From: MPNP01 sp965215545
GTDB lineage: Bacteria; Pseudomonadota; Alphaproteobacteria; Rhodobacterales; Rhodobacteraceae
Length of the DNA: 64,000 bases
Assembly (NCBI GenBank): GCA_965215545.1
Contig: OZ244066.1
Span: 124,001 to 188,000, forward strand
Direction of reading: 5' to 3'
In this document: piece after piece, positions 18,531 through 26,772 of the stretch
How the letters are laid out: each line of letters starts with the position of its first letter
Position numbering within the stretch: position 1 is the first letter of the stretch
Translations under genes and position numbers: made by a program
The notes under the pieces: generated by a model
What the model saw: only the letters and a program-made list of their open reading frames with translations
Database searches by the model: none
What the model was told of the DNA's origin: nothing

Positions 18531-18954
18531 TGTAACTGTTCATCCCGAACTGGGGCTTTCTGGCCCGCAACGGTGGTCAGTGGGCCGGAGTGGATTCCAT
18601 CTCTGCGATCCGGTCCATCAACTCCTCTGGTGACACCCGCAGTGTCGCCAGCACGGTCCGCAACGCGGCGCCGTTCCGGGTCCCTTCGGTCCTGCGGACA
18701 CGGTCGGTGATCGTCGGCTGCACCTTGCGGGGGGGGGGCAAAAATTCGGATGGCGAAAGTCAAGGTGTCAGGGTGCTTCCGTACCCAACGGGACGCCGAG
18801 TCCTGGTGCCGGATCGCAAGCGATCTCGGCGCCATGGCCACGTCCTGGAGACGATCCTCTGGTTGCCATCCAGATCGCGCCAGGCGGTTACGCCGTCCCC
18901 ATGATCGACCTGCATGACAACCAAGCCACTCCCGAGACGGGGTGAGCAGTTACA
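18531..18954 (-). mobile_element. Short IS derivative with terminal inverted repeats
   Basis: The segment begins TGTAACTGTTCATCCCG (18531) and ends with the inverted CGGGGTGAGCAGTTACA (18938-18954); the two ends match at 15 of 17 positions. Its minus strand carries a C-terminal piece, LATLRVSPEELMDRIAEME, that stops about 50 bases from the left end. This is the same layout as at 27012-27061, and the preceding TRNGAALR resembles the C-terminus of IS66-type transposases. At 424 bp it is far too short for a full IS. No target duplication is seen (ACACTTGA and ATTTTCCT flanks). Confidence 0.55.
18729..18738 (+). repeat. Mononucleotide G tract (10 G)
   Basis: Ten G lie inside the IS derivative, flanked by TTGC and GCAA. 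It does not affect a visible intact gene. Confidence 0.95.
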
Positions 18955-19020
18955 ATTTTCCTTTATTTGCTGGTTATTTTCGCAGGCAGGGTAAATCAAC
19001 ATTATTGAAAAATACAACAT

Positions 19021-19028
19021 AATAAAAT
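19021..19028 (+). repeat. Left target-site duplication of element 1
   Basis: AATAAAAT directly abuts the left inverted repeat and is repeated perfectly at 19939-19946 outside the right one. Confidence 0.85.
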
Positions 19029-19047
19029 GGTAGTGGCTCGGTTTGAA
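19029..19047 (+). repeat. Left terminal inverted repeat of element 1
   Basis: GGTAGTGGCTCGGTTTGAA; 19 of 19 complementary to 19920-19938 and 16 of 19 identical to 55081-55099. Confidence 0.9.
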
Positions 19048-19050
19048 AGT

Positions 19051-19079
19051 TTGTCTATTTTCAGAAAGGAAAGTACTAT
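19051..19079 (+). promoter_or_regulatory. Promoter inside element 1
   Basis: TTGTCT (19051-19056) and TACTAT (19074-19079) are separated by exactly 17 bases, just inside the left inverted repeat and upstream of the cargo gene. The second element has the same arrangement. Confidence 0.6.
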
Positions 19080-19116
19080 ATGATGCAGGAAAATGTTAAC
19101 CATGAGGAACACAATC

Positions 19117-19787
19117 ATGATCCAGAAAAACCTTAATTCACCTCCCCCCCCCCCCTCGCTAAACTAGCAACCCTCCTGTTGCTTGCGGCCATCGCATGGC
19201 CGGCGCAGGCCCAGCAGCTGGTCATTCCGGCGACTACCGGCACGGTAGCCTGCACGGAAGGTGGCTCGCCAGAGCTCAATCAGCAAATTTTTTCTATCGG
19301 GATTCCCACACAAAACAGTCTGACATTCAACATTAATAGCATCCCGTATGTCAATTTATTCAATGTATATGTGGGGGTTCAAGAAGGCGGGATGGGTACT
19401 CCACAGCAGGTTAAAAATCTCGGTTCATCCCAACCACTGGCGGCACAGTCCGGCACTTTCTCCAGCCTGAAGAAGAATACGCGCTACACAGTCGTTCTAT
19501 ACAACGATGCCGAAAACCCATATGCAAATCCGCTTGACCGCCACTGCTTCAAGACCCGCGGCGAGTTCTCGCCTGCCGAGCAGAACCTGTTTATGTCTCA
19601 AGGCACTTGGCAACCCAACCTAGCCCAATATAACCGGACCGGGTGCTATGCGGTGGCCCGCACCCGGCAGGACATTCGGGACTGCTATTGCAACGGCACG
19701 CGCAACGGAACACACATCCTCGCCGGCCAGACTGTGGCGAGCCAGGCGCAAAGGCAGTATCTCAATTGTCTGGACCTCGACAGCTGA
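19117..19787 (+). CDS. Phase-variable exported six-cysteine protein, copy 1 (currently out of frame)
   Basis: ATG 19117 has a GAGGA ribosome site and reads MIQKNLNS followed by prolines from the C run; the frame then stops at TAG 19165-19167. One more C (or two fewer) joins it to the long downstream frame. That frame opens with the rest of a signal peptide (LAKLATLLLLAAIAWPAQAQ) and a mature protein of about 195 residues starting QLVIPATTG. The mature part has six Cys and a FSSLKKNTRYTVVLY strand-like block. Its last 60 or so residues (NLAQYNRTGCYAVARTR to the end) are almost identical to copy 2 at 55168. No known family is recognised. Confidence 0.75.
19144..19155 (+). repeat. Poly-C tract (12 C) in the leader of copy 1
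   Basis: Twelve C lie between codon 9 and the hydrophobic core of the signal peptide. With 12 C the gene is out of frame; 10 or 13 would put it in frame. Placement matches the tract in copy 2 at 55182-55193. Confidence 0.95.
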
Positions 19788-19875
19788 GCCATCCGGTTCT
19801 CGGGAGTGCGGGCCACGCGAGGGCGTCAATCCGGAACCGGATATCGCTGGAGGATCGCGGAACATCCCGAACACG

Positions 19876-19898
19876 GGGCGGCCTCCTGGCCGCCCTTT
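19876..19898 (+). terminator. Rho-independent terminator inside element 1
   Basis: GGGCGGCC, loop TCCT, GGCCGCCC, then TTT. The 8-bp GC stem lies about 90 bases after the cargo gene stop and still inside the right inverted repeat, insulating the element. Confidence 0.75.
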
Positions 19899-19919
19899 CC
19901 CCACGCAGGTTTTGCAATG

Positions 19920-19938
19920 TTCAAACCGAGCCACTACC
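19920..19938 (-). repeat. Right terminal inverted repeat of element 1
   Basis: TTCAAACCGAGCCACTACC is the exact complement of 19029-19047. Confidence 0.9.
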
Positions 19939-19946
19939 AATAAAAT
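19939..19946 (+). repeat. Right target-site duplication of element 1
   Basis: AATAAAAT, identical to 19021-19028. Confidence 0.85.
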
Positions 19947-20064
19947 CAGGGACTTGTAATTCATCCGTTTCTTTGCTGGTTATTTTCACTTCCAACATGT
20001 GCAATGAAACTCCTCATGCGGGTATCATGCTCGCGGCAAACGTCATTCCAGGGTTCAGGAAGCA

Positions 20065-21516
20065 ATGAACAGACACCGATTCAACCGCTTCACAAGAACC
20101 TTGTGCACTCTGCCCGCCGAGACAGCCTGGTCGAATTCAAGCGGAACACCATCGACCCCGAGATGATCGGGAAGACAGTTGCGGCACTTTCCAATGCCGC
20201 CACACTCAACAGCCTGGATCGCGCCTGGATGGTCTGGGTATTGAGGATCAGTCGCACGATATTGTTGGCACCGCATTCATTCCGTCAATCGCCAAGAAGG
20301 GAAACCAGAATCTTCCGAGTTGGCTGGTACGAATGCTGGCACCACGGCTGCATCTTCAGTTCCATGAGGATGTCGTTGATGGCAAGCGCGTTGTGATGCT
20401 TGAAGTTCCGGCAGCAGGACACCAGCCAACCCTGTTTTCCGGCAAGGCCTGGTGCAGGGTTGGGGTGGCAACGCACGACTTGCGGGCCTATCCGGAAATT
20501 GAACGCGATCTCTGGAAGTGCTTCGACATCACACCCTTCGAGAAGCAAACTGCCTTGTCGGACTGCAGCGAGGATGAGGTCATGGAGTTGCTGGACTTCC
20601 ACTCATACCGGACTCTTCTCGATATTCCTGCGTCAGGCAGCGCGACATCGCTGTTCGACAGTTTCCGGGCTGAGGGTTTTCTGCGCCGGTCCAGTCCGGG
20701 TTTCTGGGATATCACAAACCTTGGGGCAATTTTGTTTGCCAATGATTTGTCAAATTCCCGACCGTCGCACGCAATGGACTGCGGCTCATTTTCTACACGG
20801 GGAAGGGTCGTATCACGGCCACTCATGAGCAGGAGGGACGCAAAGGTTATGCGGTGGGGTTTGGCGGTTGCATGGACTACCTGAGTGGTCAACCTCCCCG
20901 GAATGAGGTGATCGGCCCGGCATACCGCACGGATGTTCCCGCGTATCCTCTCCTTGCCCTGCGTGAGCTGGTTGCAAATTCCCTGATCCACCAGGATTTT
21001 GGCATGGCCGGCACCGGACCCATGGTCGAGGTCTTCAGCAACAGGATCGAAGTCTCGAATCCGGGCGCACCACTCGGTGATATCAACCGGCTTCTTGATC
21101 AGCCATCAATTTCGCGCAACGAGGCTCTGGCAAAATTCATGCGGCGGATTGGGGTCTGTGAGGAACGCGGCGGTGGGGTGGACAAAGTTGTCCTGGAGAC
21201 AGAGCAGGCCCAACTCCCGCCACCAAAATGGCTCACCAACGGTAACACCGCTGTTGCCATTCTCTTTGCTCGCAAGCAATTCGGCGACATGGACAAAGCA
21301 GAGCGAGTTCGTGCATGCTACCTCCATGCTTGTCTGAAATGGGTGATGAGTAAAGACATGACCAACGCCTCGCTGCGTGAACGATTTGGCCTGAACGGGA
21401 AGAACACCGCAGCAGTGTCGCGCATCATCCGCGATGCCCTTGACGCCGGCATGATCAAGCCTGCTGACCCTGGTCAGGGAAAACGGAATGCACGATACAT
21501 GCCCGCGTGGTCATGA
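20065..21516 (+). pseudogene. AlbA_2 (Schlafen-like) ATP-binding regulator, frameshifted
   Basis: Joined across frames, the DNA encodes a typical AlbA_2 protein. From the N-terminus it reads TLCTLPAETAW, VEFKRNTIDPEMIGKTVAAL, GIEDQSHDIVGTAFIPSIAK, LLDIPASGSATSLF, GRITATHEQEGRKGYAVGFG, then LALRELVANSLIHQDFGMAG and a C-terminal winged-helix part. Three breaks are needed, near 20133, 20238 and 20755. The first two each look like loss of one G after a TGG codon. Such proteins are DNA-binding regulators or defence-associated. The last frame alone (20854-21516) is 220 codons. It follows element 1 in the accessory patch. Confidence 0.75.
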
Positions 21517-21811
21517 ATTTTCTCACCGCAGGGTTGTTGCCGCAAGAGTTCCGAATCGGCCATCCTGCAGGCACGAAATATCACAGCAGGCCTCGATTCC
21601 AGCACCTTCATCTTCTTCCGTTTGCAGCCTTTGGCTTCATATTTGAATGCTCATAGCGTCGCGTGCCGTGGCGACCCGTACACGGAAACAATCCCTGCTA
21701 TTCGTCCTGCCATGGCTCTTGTCAAAAACGTGAATGGTGGAGAACAAGGGCAAATCTGACGCCAACTGCCGGTACCGAATACAACCCCCGTGCCGATTGC
21801 CATGCAGGGGA
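21517..21811. other. Intergenic region, nothing recognised
   Basis: Between the broken regulator and comE I see no coding frame of note, no strong hairpin with a T run and no repeat shared with other parts of the window. Confidence 0.5.
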
Positions 21812-22402
21812 TCAATCCGAAGCAAGGGGGGTAACCTCATGGGCGGTATTGCTTTGAATGCAGGATTTGAAACGCTCGATGATGGTGATGGGGTCGAGGG
21901 TGATGACGGGGACATCGACATTGCCCGAGTCGCACTTGGCGACGATGATGGTCTGGCGACGGTCGGCGATCGCCCGGGCAAGGACGGCGGGGACATCAGC
22001 GGCGGCAACCTCGAGGACATGGTCACAGCCACAGGCGCTGGCGACCGCGGCGAGGGAGGTGCGTCCCCCGGTGTAGGTCGACTGGTCACCGGTGGAACCG
22101 TAACTGCCGTTGTCGACAATGAGCAGGATGAAGTTGTCGGCCCGGTGATTGCCAATGGTGCTCAGGGTACCAAGATTGGTGAGCACCGACCCGTCGCCAT
22201 CAATGGCAATGACGGTCTTGTCCTGGACGAGGGCCAGACCGAAACCGATGGAGGAACAGAGCCCCATGGTGCCCAGCATGTAGAAGTTGGAGTCCTGGTC
22301 ATCAAGAGCATGGAGTTCCTGCGAAGGAGCACCGATATTGCAGACGACCAGATGGTCGCGCAGGAGGGGGATGAGGGTCTTGAGAAGCGCGTTGCGGATC
22401 AT
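21812..22402 (-). CDS. comE: Sulfopyruvate decarboxylase, beta subunit
   Basis: The 196-residue protein is a thiamine diphosphate-binding PP domain. It has the motif GDGSVLTNLGTLSTIG followed by VDNGSYGSTGDQ, and GTMGLCSSIGFGLA upstream. With ComD it decarboxylates sulfopyruvate to sulfoacetaldehyde, or possibly phosphonopyruvate, a close homologous activity. Its ATG overlaps the comD stop (ATGA), so the two are coupled. Context with a 2-hydroxyacid dehydrogenase favours sulfonate use. Confidence 0.83.
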   Translation of the reverse strand: MIRNALLKTLIPLLRDHLVVCNIGAPSQELHALDDQDSNFYMLGTMGLCSSIGFGLALVQDKTVIAIDGDGSVLTNLGTLSTIGNHRADNFILLIVDNGSYGSTGDQSTYTGGRTSLAAVASACGCDHVLEVAAADVPAVLARAIADRRQTIIVAKCDSGNVDVPVITLDPITIIERFKSCIQSNTAHEVTPLASD

Positions 22403-22905
22403 GCCGCCGAACTCCAGAATGAGGCGTCGGTGAGGATGGCCACCGGTTTGCGGGCCATCTTGGCATGAGCCAGCAGGCCATCGAGCCGGGACAGGTCACG
22501 GGCTGCAGTCAAATGGTCGGTCGGGATGTGGAGCTGATCGAGGAGGGCGCGGGTGTGGAGGGCCATTTCGACCTGACAGGCCACCTTCTCGCCCGGTTCG
22601 CCGCGGTAGCTGATCAGCATGGGCAGCGGGATGTGGTAGAACTGGATGAGGGTTGCCAGGGTATTGATCACCACCCCGAGGGCGGTGTTCTGCATGATAA
22701 TGCAGGTCTGCCGCCCGCCCATATAGGCACCGGCACACAGGCCCATCCCCTCATCCTCCTTGTTGCAGGGAATGTGCAGCAGCCGTTCGGATTGCTCCAC
22801 AAGCTCAAGAACCCCGGCGAGTTGCTTGCAGGGCACTGAGGTCACGAAACTGATCCCGCTGCCAATCAGGCTGTCAACGATGCGCTGGTCAGATGCTGTC
22901 GGCAT
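22399..22905 (-). CDS. comD: Sulfopyruvate decarboxylase, alpha subunit
   Basis: The 168-residue protein is the PYR-type thiamine diphosphate half of the decarboxylase, with SFVTSVPCKQLAGVLEL, the catalytic-site NKEDEGMGLCAGAYMGGR and MQNTALGVVINTL. It pairs with ComE. The protein length matches the separate-subunit ComD form. A role in sulfolactate or dihydroxypropanesulfonate breakdown is likelier than coenzyme M synthesis, which is archaeal; that is inference from taxonomy. Confidence 0.83.
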   Translation of the reverse strand: MPTASDQRIVDSLIGSGISFVTSVPCKQLAGVLELVEQSERLLHIPCNKEDEGMGLCAGAYMGGRQTCIIMQNTALGVVINTLATLIQFYHIPLPMLISYRGEPGEKVACQVEMALHTRALLDQLHIPTDHLTAARDLSRLDGLLAHAKMARKPVAILTDASFWSSAA

Positions 22906-22932
22906 GGCTGCTCCGGACGTCCGCCGCGCTCT

Positions 22933-23859
22933 CTAGTCCCGGCCCTGCAGGTGTTCAAGCACTTTCCCGGCAATCATCGCACTGACCCGCCGGTTGGCTT
23001 CCTGCGTCACCCCGGCAATGTGGGGTGTGAGAATGATGTTGTCGAGACCGGCGAACGTGCAGGCATCGTCAGCCGTCAGCGGCTCGTTGGCATAGACATC
23101 AAGGGCACAGCCGCCGAGATGGCCCTGCCGCAGGCTGTCGGCAAGGGCCGCTTGATCGACAACCCCGCCCCGGGACGTATTGATCACCAGAGCCCCGGTT
23201 TTCATCCGGCTGAATGTCCGGGCATTGAGAAGGTGGCGGGTGGCGGGGACGAGCGGGACATGGATGCTGATGATGTCGGCGGTGGCAAGGAGGTCGGGGA
23301 GATCAAACCGGCGGACCTGCTGCCAGGCTTCGGCCACGGATGGCAGATAGGGATCGCTGGCGATTGGAGTCATCCCGCAGGCGGTGGCCAGGCGGGCTGT
23401 GTGTTGACCGATCGAACCAAAACCGATCAGGCCCAGGGTCTTGCCCTCGGCCTCGTGTCCGAAACACTCGAAACGTGGCCATTCCCCCTTGATCATCCGG
23501 GCGTTGACTCCATAGGCACCCCGCAAGAGGACGAAGGCTGTGGTGATGACGTATTCGGCAACACTCCGGTCATTGGCGCCCCGGGCGGCATAGACCGGAA
23601 TGGCCCGCGCCGTGCAGAGATCCACATCAATGTTGTCGAGGCCAACCCCAAGTCGCCCCACACAGGCGAGATTCGGTGCACTGTCGAGCAACGGGCGGCG
23701 CACCTGCGTCCGGTTGCGGACAATGAGGGCCCTGGCGTTGGCCAGATGGGCCTGCAGGTCATCGGGACGGTCGACGAGATCGGGCGCATAGATCACCCGG
23801 TGGGTCTGGCGCAGGGTGTCGACGGCCGCGTCATCCATGAATTCAGAAATGATGATCAT
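22933..23859 (-). CDS. D-isomer-specific 2-hydroxyacid dehydrogenase (sulfolactate dehydrogenase-like)
   Basis: The 308-residue NAD-dependent dehydrogenase has GLGVGLDNIDVD near 75, the Rossmann motif LGLIGFGSIGQHTARLA, the catalytic Arg in NTSRGGVVDQ, the Glu in YANEPL and the His in ILTPHIAG. Next to comDE, and starting with ISEFMDDAAVDTL like SlcC, it probably oxidises (S)-sulfolactate to sulfopyruvate. A phosphoglycerate dehydrogenase-like role cannot be excluded. ATG 23859 is preceded by GGGAGGG; the longer frame to 24003 overlaps the neighbour and is not conserved-looking. Confidence 0.8.
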   Translation of the reverse strand: MIIISEFMDDAAVDTLRQTHRVIYAPDLVDRPDDLQAHLANARALIVRNRTQVRRPLLDSAPNLACVGRLGVGLDNIDVDLCTARAIPVYAARGANDRSVAEYVITTAFVLLRGAYGVNARMIKGEWPRFECFGHEAEGKTLGLIGFGSIGQHTARLATACGMTPIASDPYLPSVAEAWQQVRRFDLPDLLATADIISIHVPLVPATRHLLNARTFSRMKTGALVINTSRGGVVDQAALADSLRQGHLGGCALDVYANEPLTADDACTFAGLDNIILTPHIAGVTQEANRRVSAMIAGKVLEHLQGRD

Positions 23860-23962
23860 GGGCCCAGCCCTCCCACTGCCATGATGAGCAGTCTTGCATA
23901 CTGACTCTGGAGCGTGGCAACAATCCGGTCTCCTGATGCGCACGGGAGGGGCATGATCAGGG

Positions 23963-25591
23963 TCAGGCCGGTTGGATGCCGGTTGGGGAATTGAGATCCT
24001 CAAGGATCATCCGGCTGGCTTTTTCACCGATCATCAGGGCGGCGGCATTGGTGTTGCCCGAGACGATCTCGGGCATGATGGAGCAGTCGGCCACACGCAG
24101 GTGTCCAATGGACTTGACCCGCAGGCGATCATCAACGACCGCGTCGGCACCCGGACCCATCTTGCACGTCCCCGAGGGATGGAAAATTGTCACGGCGGTG
24201 TTCCGGACCCATGTCAGAATGGCATCATCCGACTTGAGATCGGGGCCAGGCTGGTATTCCGTCGTGATCAACGAGCGGATCGGATCCTGGGTTGCGATGT
24301 GCCGGACAATCCGGACGCCGGCCACGATGGTCTGCTGGTCGGTGGTGGTGGCAAGATAATTGGGATGGATCGCCGGGTCATCCGTGGGGTCAGGCGTGAT
24401 CAGCTGGAGATGGCCCCGGCTTTCGGGGCGCAGCTGGCAGACCGAGGTTGTGAAGGCCGAAAAGGCATGGACCCCCTTGCCCACGCTGTCGGCTGACCAG
24501 GGCTGGACCAGGATCTGGATGTCCGGCGTGGCCAGATGGTCGTGGGATTTGACAAACCCGGCTACAAAACTTGCCGACATGGTCATGGGACCGGAACGAA
24601 AGAGTGCGTATTCAAGTGCCATCTGCATCCGCCGGACCAGACTGTTGACATCATCGTTGAGTGTGCGTGACCGGCAGGTCCAGACGACCCGGGCTTGCAG
24701 GTGATCCTGGAGGTTCCGCCCTACCCCGGGCAATGCAGTCACCATCGGGATCCCGAGAGCGGTGAGCTGGTCCGGGTCGCCGATGCCCGAATGCATCAGG
24801 ATATGGGGTGAGCCAATGGCGCCGGCCGCAAGGACGATCTCCCGCGTGGCCTTGAGAGTCTCGACTCGGCCATTCCGTTGGCGGATGACCAGTCCTGTGG
24901 CCCGGCGGCCCTCGAACAGCACCCGTTCGACGAGCACGCCGGTCGCGATCTGGAGATTGGGGCGCTTGCGGGCCGGATTGAGGAATGCCACGCTGGCACT
25001 GCAGCGGCGCCCATTGCGGGCCGTGATCTGGTAGTTGCCAATCCCCTCCTGCCGATGGCCATTGTAGTCGGGATTGGCCTCATAACCGGCGGCAAGGGCC
25101 GCGCGCTTCCAGGCTTCGGTGATCTCGCGCCTGACGGGGTTCTCGATCACGCCCAGTGGCCCCTCGGTGCCCCGATAGTCATCCCCGCCACCGGCAAAGG
25201 TCTCGGCATCGCGGAAGATCGGCAGCAGGTCATCCCAGCCCCAGCCGACATTGCCCATCTGCCGCCACCGGTCATAGTCCTCTGGCTGGCCCCGGACGTA
25301 GAGCAGTCCATTGATGGATGATGACCCACCCAACACCTTCCCGCGAGGCCAGTCGATGCGCCGGCCATTCAGGCCCGGATCAGGATCGGTCTTGAAGCAC
25401 CAGTCCAGTTTCGGGTTATGCATGGTCCTGAAATATCCGACCGGGATGTGGATCCAGGGATTGCGATCCCGCCCACCGGCCTCGAGCAGGAGAACCCGCA
25501 ACTGTCCGTTGGCACTCAACCGGTTGGCCAGGACGCAGCCGGCGGACCCGCCGCCGACGATGATGCAATCATGATTTGTGGGAATGGCCAT
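23963..25591 (-). CDS. GMC-family FAD-dependent oxidoreductase
   Basis: The 542-residue flavoprotein has the ADP-binding start CIIVGGGSAGCVLANRLS, the GMC signature GKVLGGSSSINGLLYVRG, the second signature GAIGSPHILMHSGIG and the C-terminal catalytic region TIFHPSGTCKMG and SGNTNAAALMIGEKA. It oxidises an alcohol, as choline or polyethylene glycol dehydrogenases do. Its place beside sulfopyruvate genes suggests a related polyol or hydroxy-sulfonate substrate, which is unproven. Confidence 0.88.
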   Translation of the reverse strand: MAIPTNHDCIIVGGGSAGCVLANRLSANGQLRVLLLEAGGRDRNPWIHIPVGYFRTMHNPKLDWCFKTDPDPGLNGRRIDWPRGKVLGGSSSINGLLYVRGQPEDYDRWRQMGNVGWGWDDLLPIFRDAETFAGGGDDYRGTEGPLGVIENPVRREITEAWKRAALAAGYEANPDYNGHRQEGIGNYQITARNGRRCSASVAFLNPARKRPNLQIATGVLVERVLFEGRRATGLVIRQRNGRVETLKATREIVLAAGAIGSPHILMHSGIGDPDQLTALGIPMVTALPGVGRNLQDHLQARVVWTCRSRTLNDDVNSLVRRMQMALEYALFRSGPMTMSASFVAGFVKSHDHLATPDIQILVQPWSADSVGKGVHAFSAFTTSVCQLRPESRGHLQLITPDPTDDPAIHPNYLATTTDQQTIVAGVRIVRHIATQDPIRSLITTEYQPGPDLKSDDAILTWVRNTAVTIFHPSGTCKMGPGADAVVDDRLRVKSIGHLRVADCSIMPEIVSGNTNAAALMIGEKASRMILEDLNSPTGIQPA

Positions 25592-25693
25592 GGACAGTTG
25601 GCTTACGGGGCCCGGGAGGGTTGCGCAACCGGCGCTGGGGTCATGGGGGACCCGGAATGATCAGGAGGGGTGATGGGCATGAACAGACGGGAT

Positions 25694-26315
25694 TTATTTG
25701 TAGATGTCGGGCAGCAGGGCCCTTGAGATCGCAGGCATATAGGCAATGAACAGCGTCACAATCAGCATGAAGACCACGAACGGCACCGCCCGGTAGGCAA
25801 TCTTGAGGATCGATTCGCCGGTCAGACCCGAGACGACGAAGAGATTGAGGCCCGGGGGCGGCGTGATGAACCCGACACCAAGTGCCGTGATCATCATGAT
25901 GCAGAACTGGATCTCGTTCATGCCGATATTGTCGGCCAGCGGTTTGAGGATCGGCGCCAGGATGACGATATTGGGTGTGGTCTCCATCACACAGCCGGCG
26001 GTGATCAGGATCACGATCATCATGAGGATCAAGACCCAGGTTTCGTCACTGATCGAGGTGGCCGCTGCCACGAATCCCTGCGGCACACCCAGAATGGCCA
26101 GTGCCTGAGCCAGCGGCAGGGAAACGGCGATGATTGGCAGGATCACACCGTTGACCTTGGCGGAACTCACCAGCATGGAAGGGAAGTCACTGAGTTTGAG
26201 GGTTCCCGGCATGAACCCCATGATGACGGTCACGACAACGGCGGCGGTACCAGCCTCGGTCGGAGTCAGTCGACCCGAGAAGATTCCGAAGAAGAAGATG
26301 TCGGGCACGATGAAG
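25694..26315 (-). pseudogene. TRAP transporter large permease (DctM), C-terminal part only
   Basis: From about 26315 the minus strand encodes roughly 205 residues of a DctM protein: GIFSGRLTPTEAGTAAVVVT, VMETTPNIVILAPILKPLAD, GVGFITPPPGLNLFVVSGL and a final membrane segment. The first half of the permease, and the DctP and DctQ partners, are absent. The break coincides with an IS30-like transposase end. The truncated protein should not transport. It was probably the importer for the sulfonate cluster. Confidence 0.8.
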
Positions 26316-26432
26316 GCATGCCTGCCGGATCTGAGAGACCGGATCAGGCGAGCAGACCATTCGCAACGGCCCCGCAAGGTGCTCGGCTACCGGACAGCGA
26401 CCGAGGCCTTCGCCGCGGCCCAGGGGCCGTAG
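26313..26432 (+). pseudogene. C-terminal scrap of an IS30-like transposase
   Basis: The plus strand reads RRADHSQRPRKVLGYRTATE and AFAAAQGP before a stop at 26430-26432, the usual C-terminus of IS30-family transposases (RPRKxLGYxTPxEVF). The rest of the element is missing. It abuts the beheaded dctM and probably explains its truncation. Confidence 0.6.
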
Positions 26433-26772
26433 CCTCACGAAGATGTCACACGCCGCCCACTCAGCACCCCTCTCCCCATCCCGGACCGCGGGGGCCTTGC
26501 CGGCCCCGGCGAGCGGCGCTCTGCTCGCGATTGACGAGATTGGTTTGCCAGGGGGCTGGAAACCGGCACGGATGGGCAAAAGACAGGGTCACCTAGCGTC
26601 AATCCGCGCCCGGGCTTCGCCCTCCCAGCGCGGAGTCCGACCTTGGCACTGCCCGTAGATCATCATCGGTCCAAATGCAAGCCGACCGGGCGGCGGTCAG
26701 GATTCGCAGGATCCTGCAGCCGGATCAGGGATGCCGGAAGTATTTGCCAGGACCGGAGGTCCTTGGTGAAAA
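26433..26772. other. Gap of unclear origin
   Basis: GC-rich DNA between the IS30 scrap and the cox subunit gene. Open frames on both strands are low-complexity and resemble nothing known to me. It may be further IS debris. Confidence 0.4.

Larger units (their letters stand above)
19029..19938 (+). mobile_element. Cargo-only mobile element, copy 1 (910 bp)
   Basis: The segment is bounded by perfect 19-bp inverted repeats, GGTAGTGGCTCGGTTTGAA at 19029-19047 and its complement at 19920-19938, and by the 8-bp direct repeat AATAAAAT. This is the signature of a transposition event. Inside are one promoter, one gene for an exported protein and a strong terminator, but no transposase. A related 913-bp element lies at 55081-55993. 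An 8-bp duplication with ends beginning GG is compatible with mobilisation by an ISL3-, IS6- or IS1595-like transposase acting in trans; that assignment is inference. Confidence 0.85.

Noticed and set aside
18523..18962. Target duplication around the 424-bp IS derivative
   Set aside because: The 8-base flanks ACACTTGA and ATTTTCCT do not match, so recent insertion as a unit is not supported.
19029..19938. Element 1 as an invertible switch (inverted repeats around a promoter and gene)
   Set aside because: The 8-bp direct repeats just outside the arms fit transposition; no recombinase gene is adjacent and inversion would move the gene together with its promoter, giving no switch.
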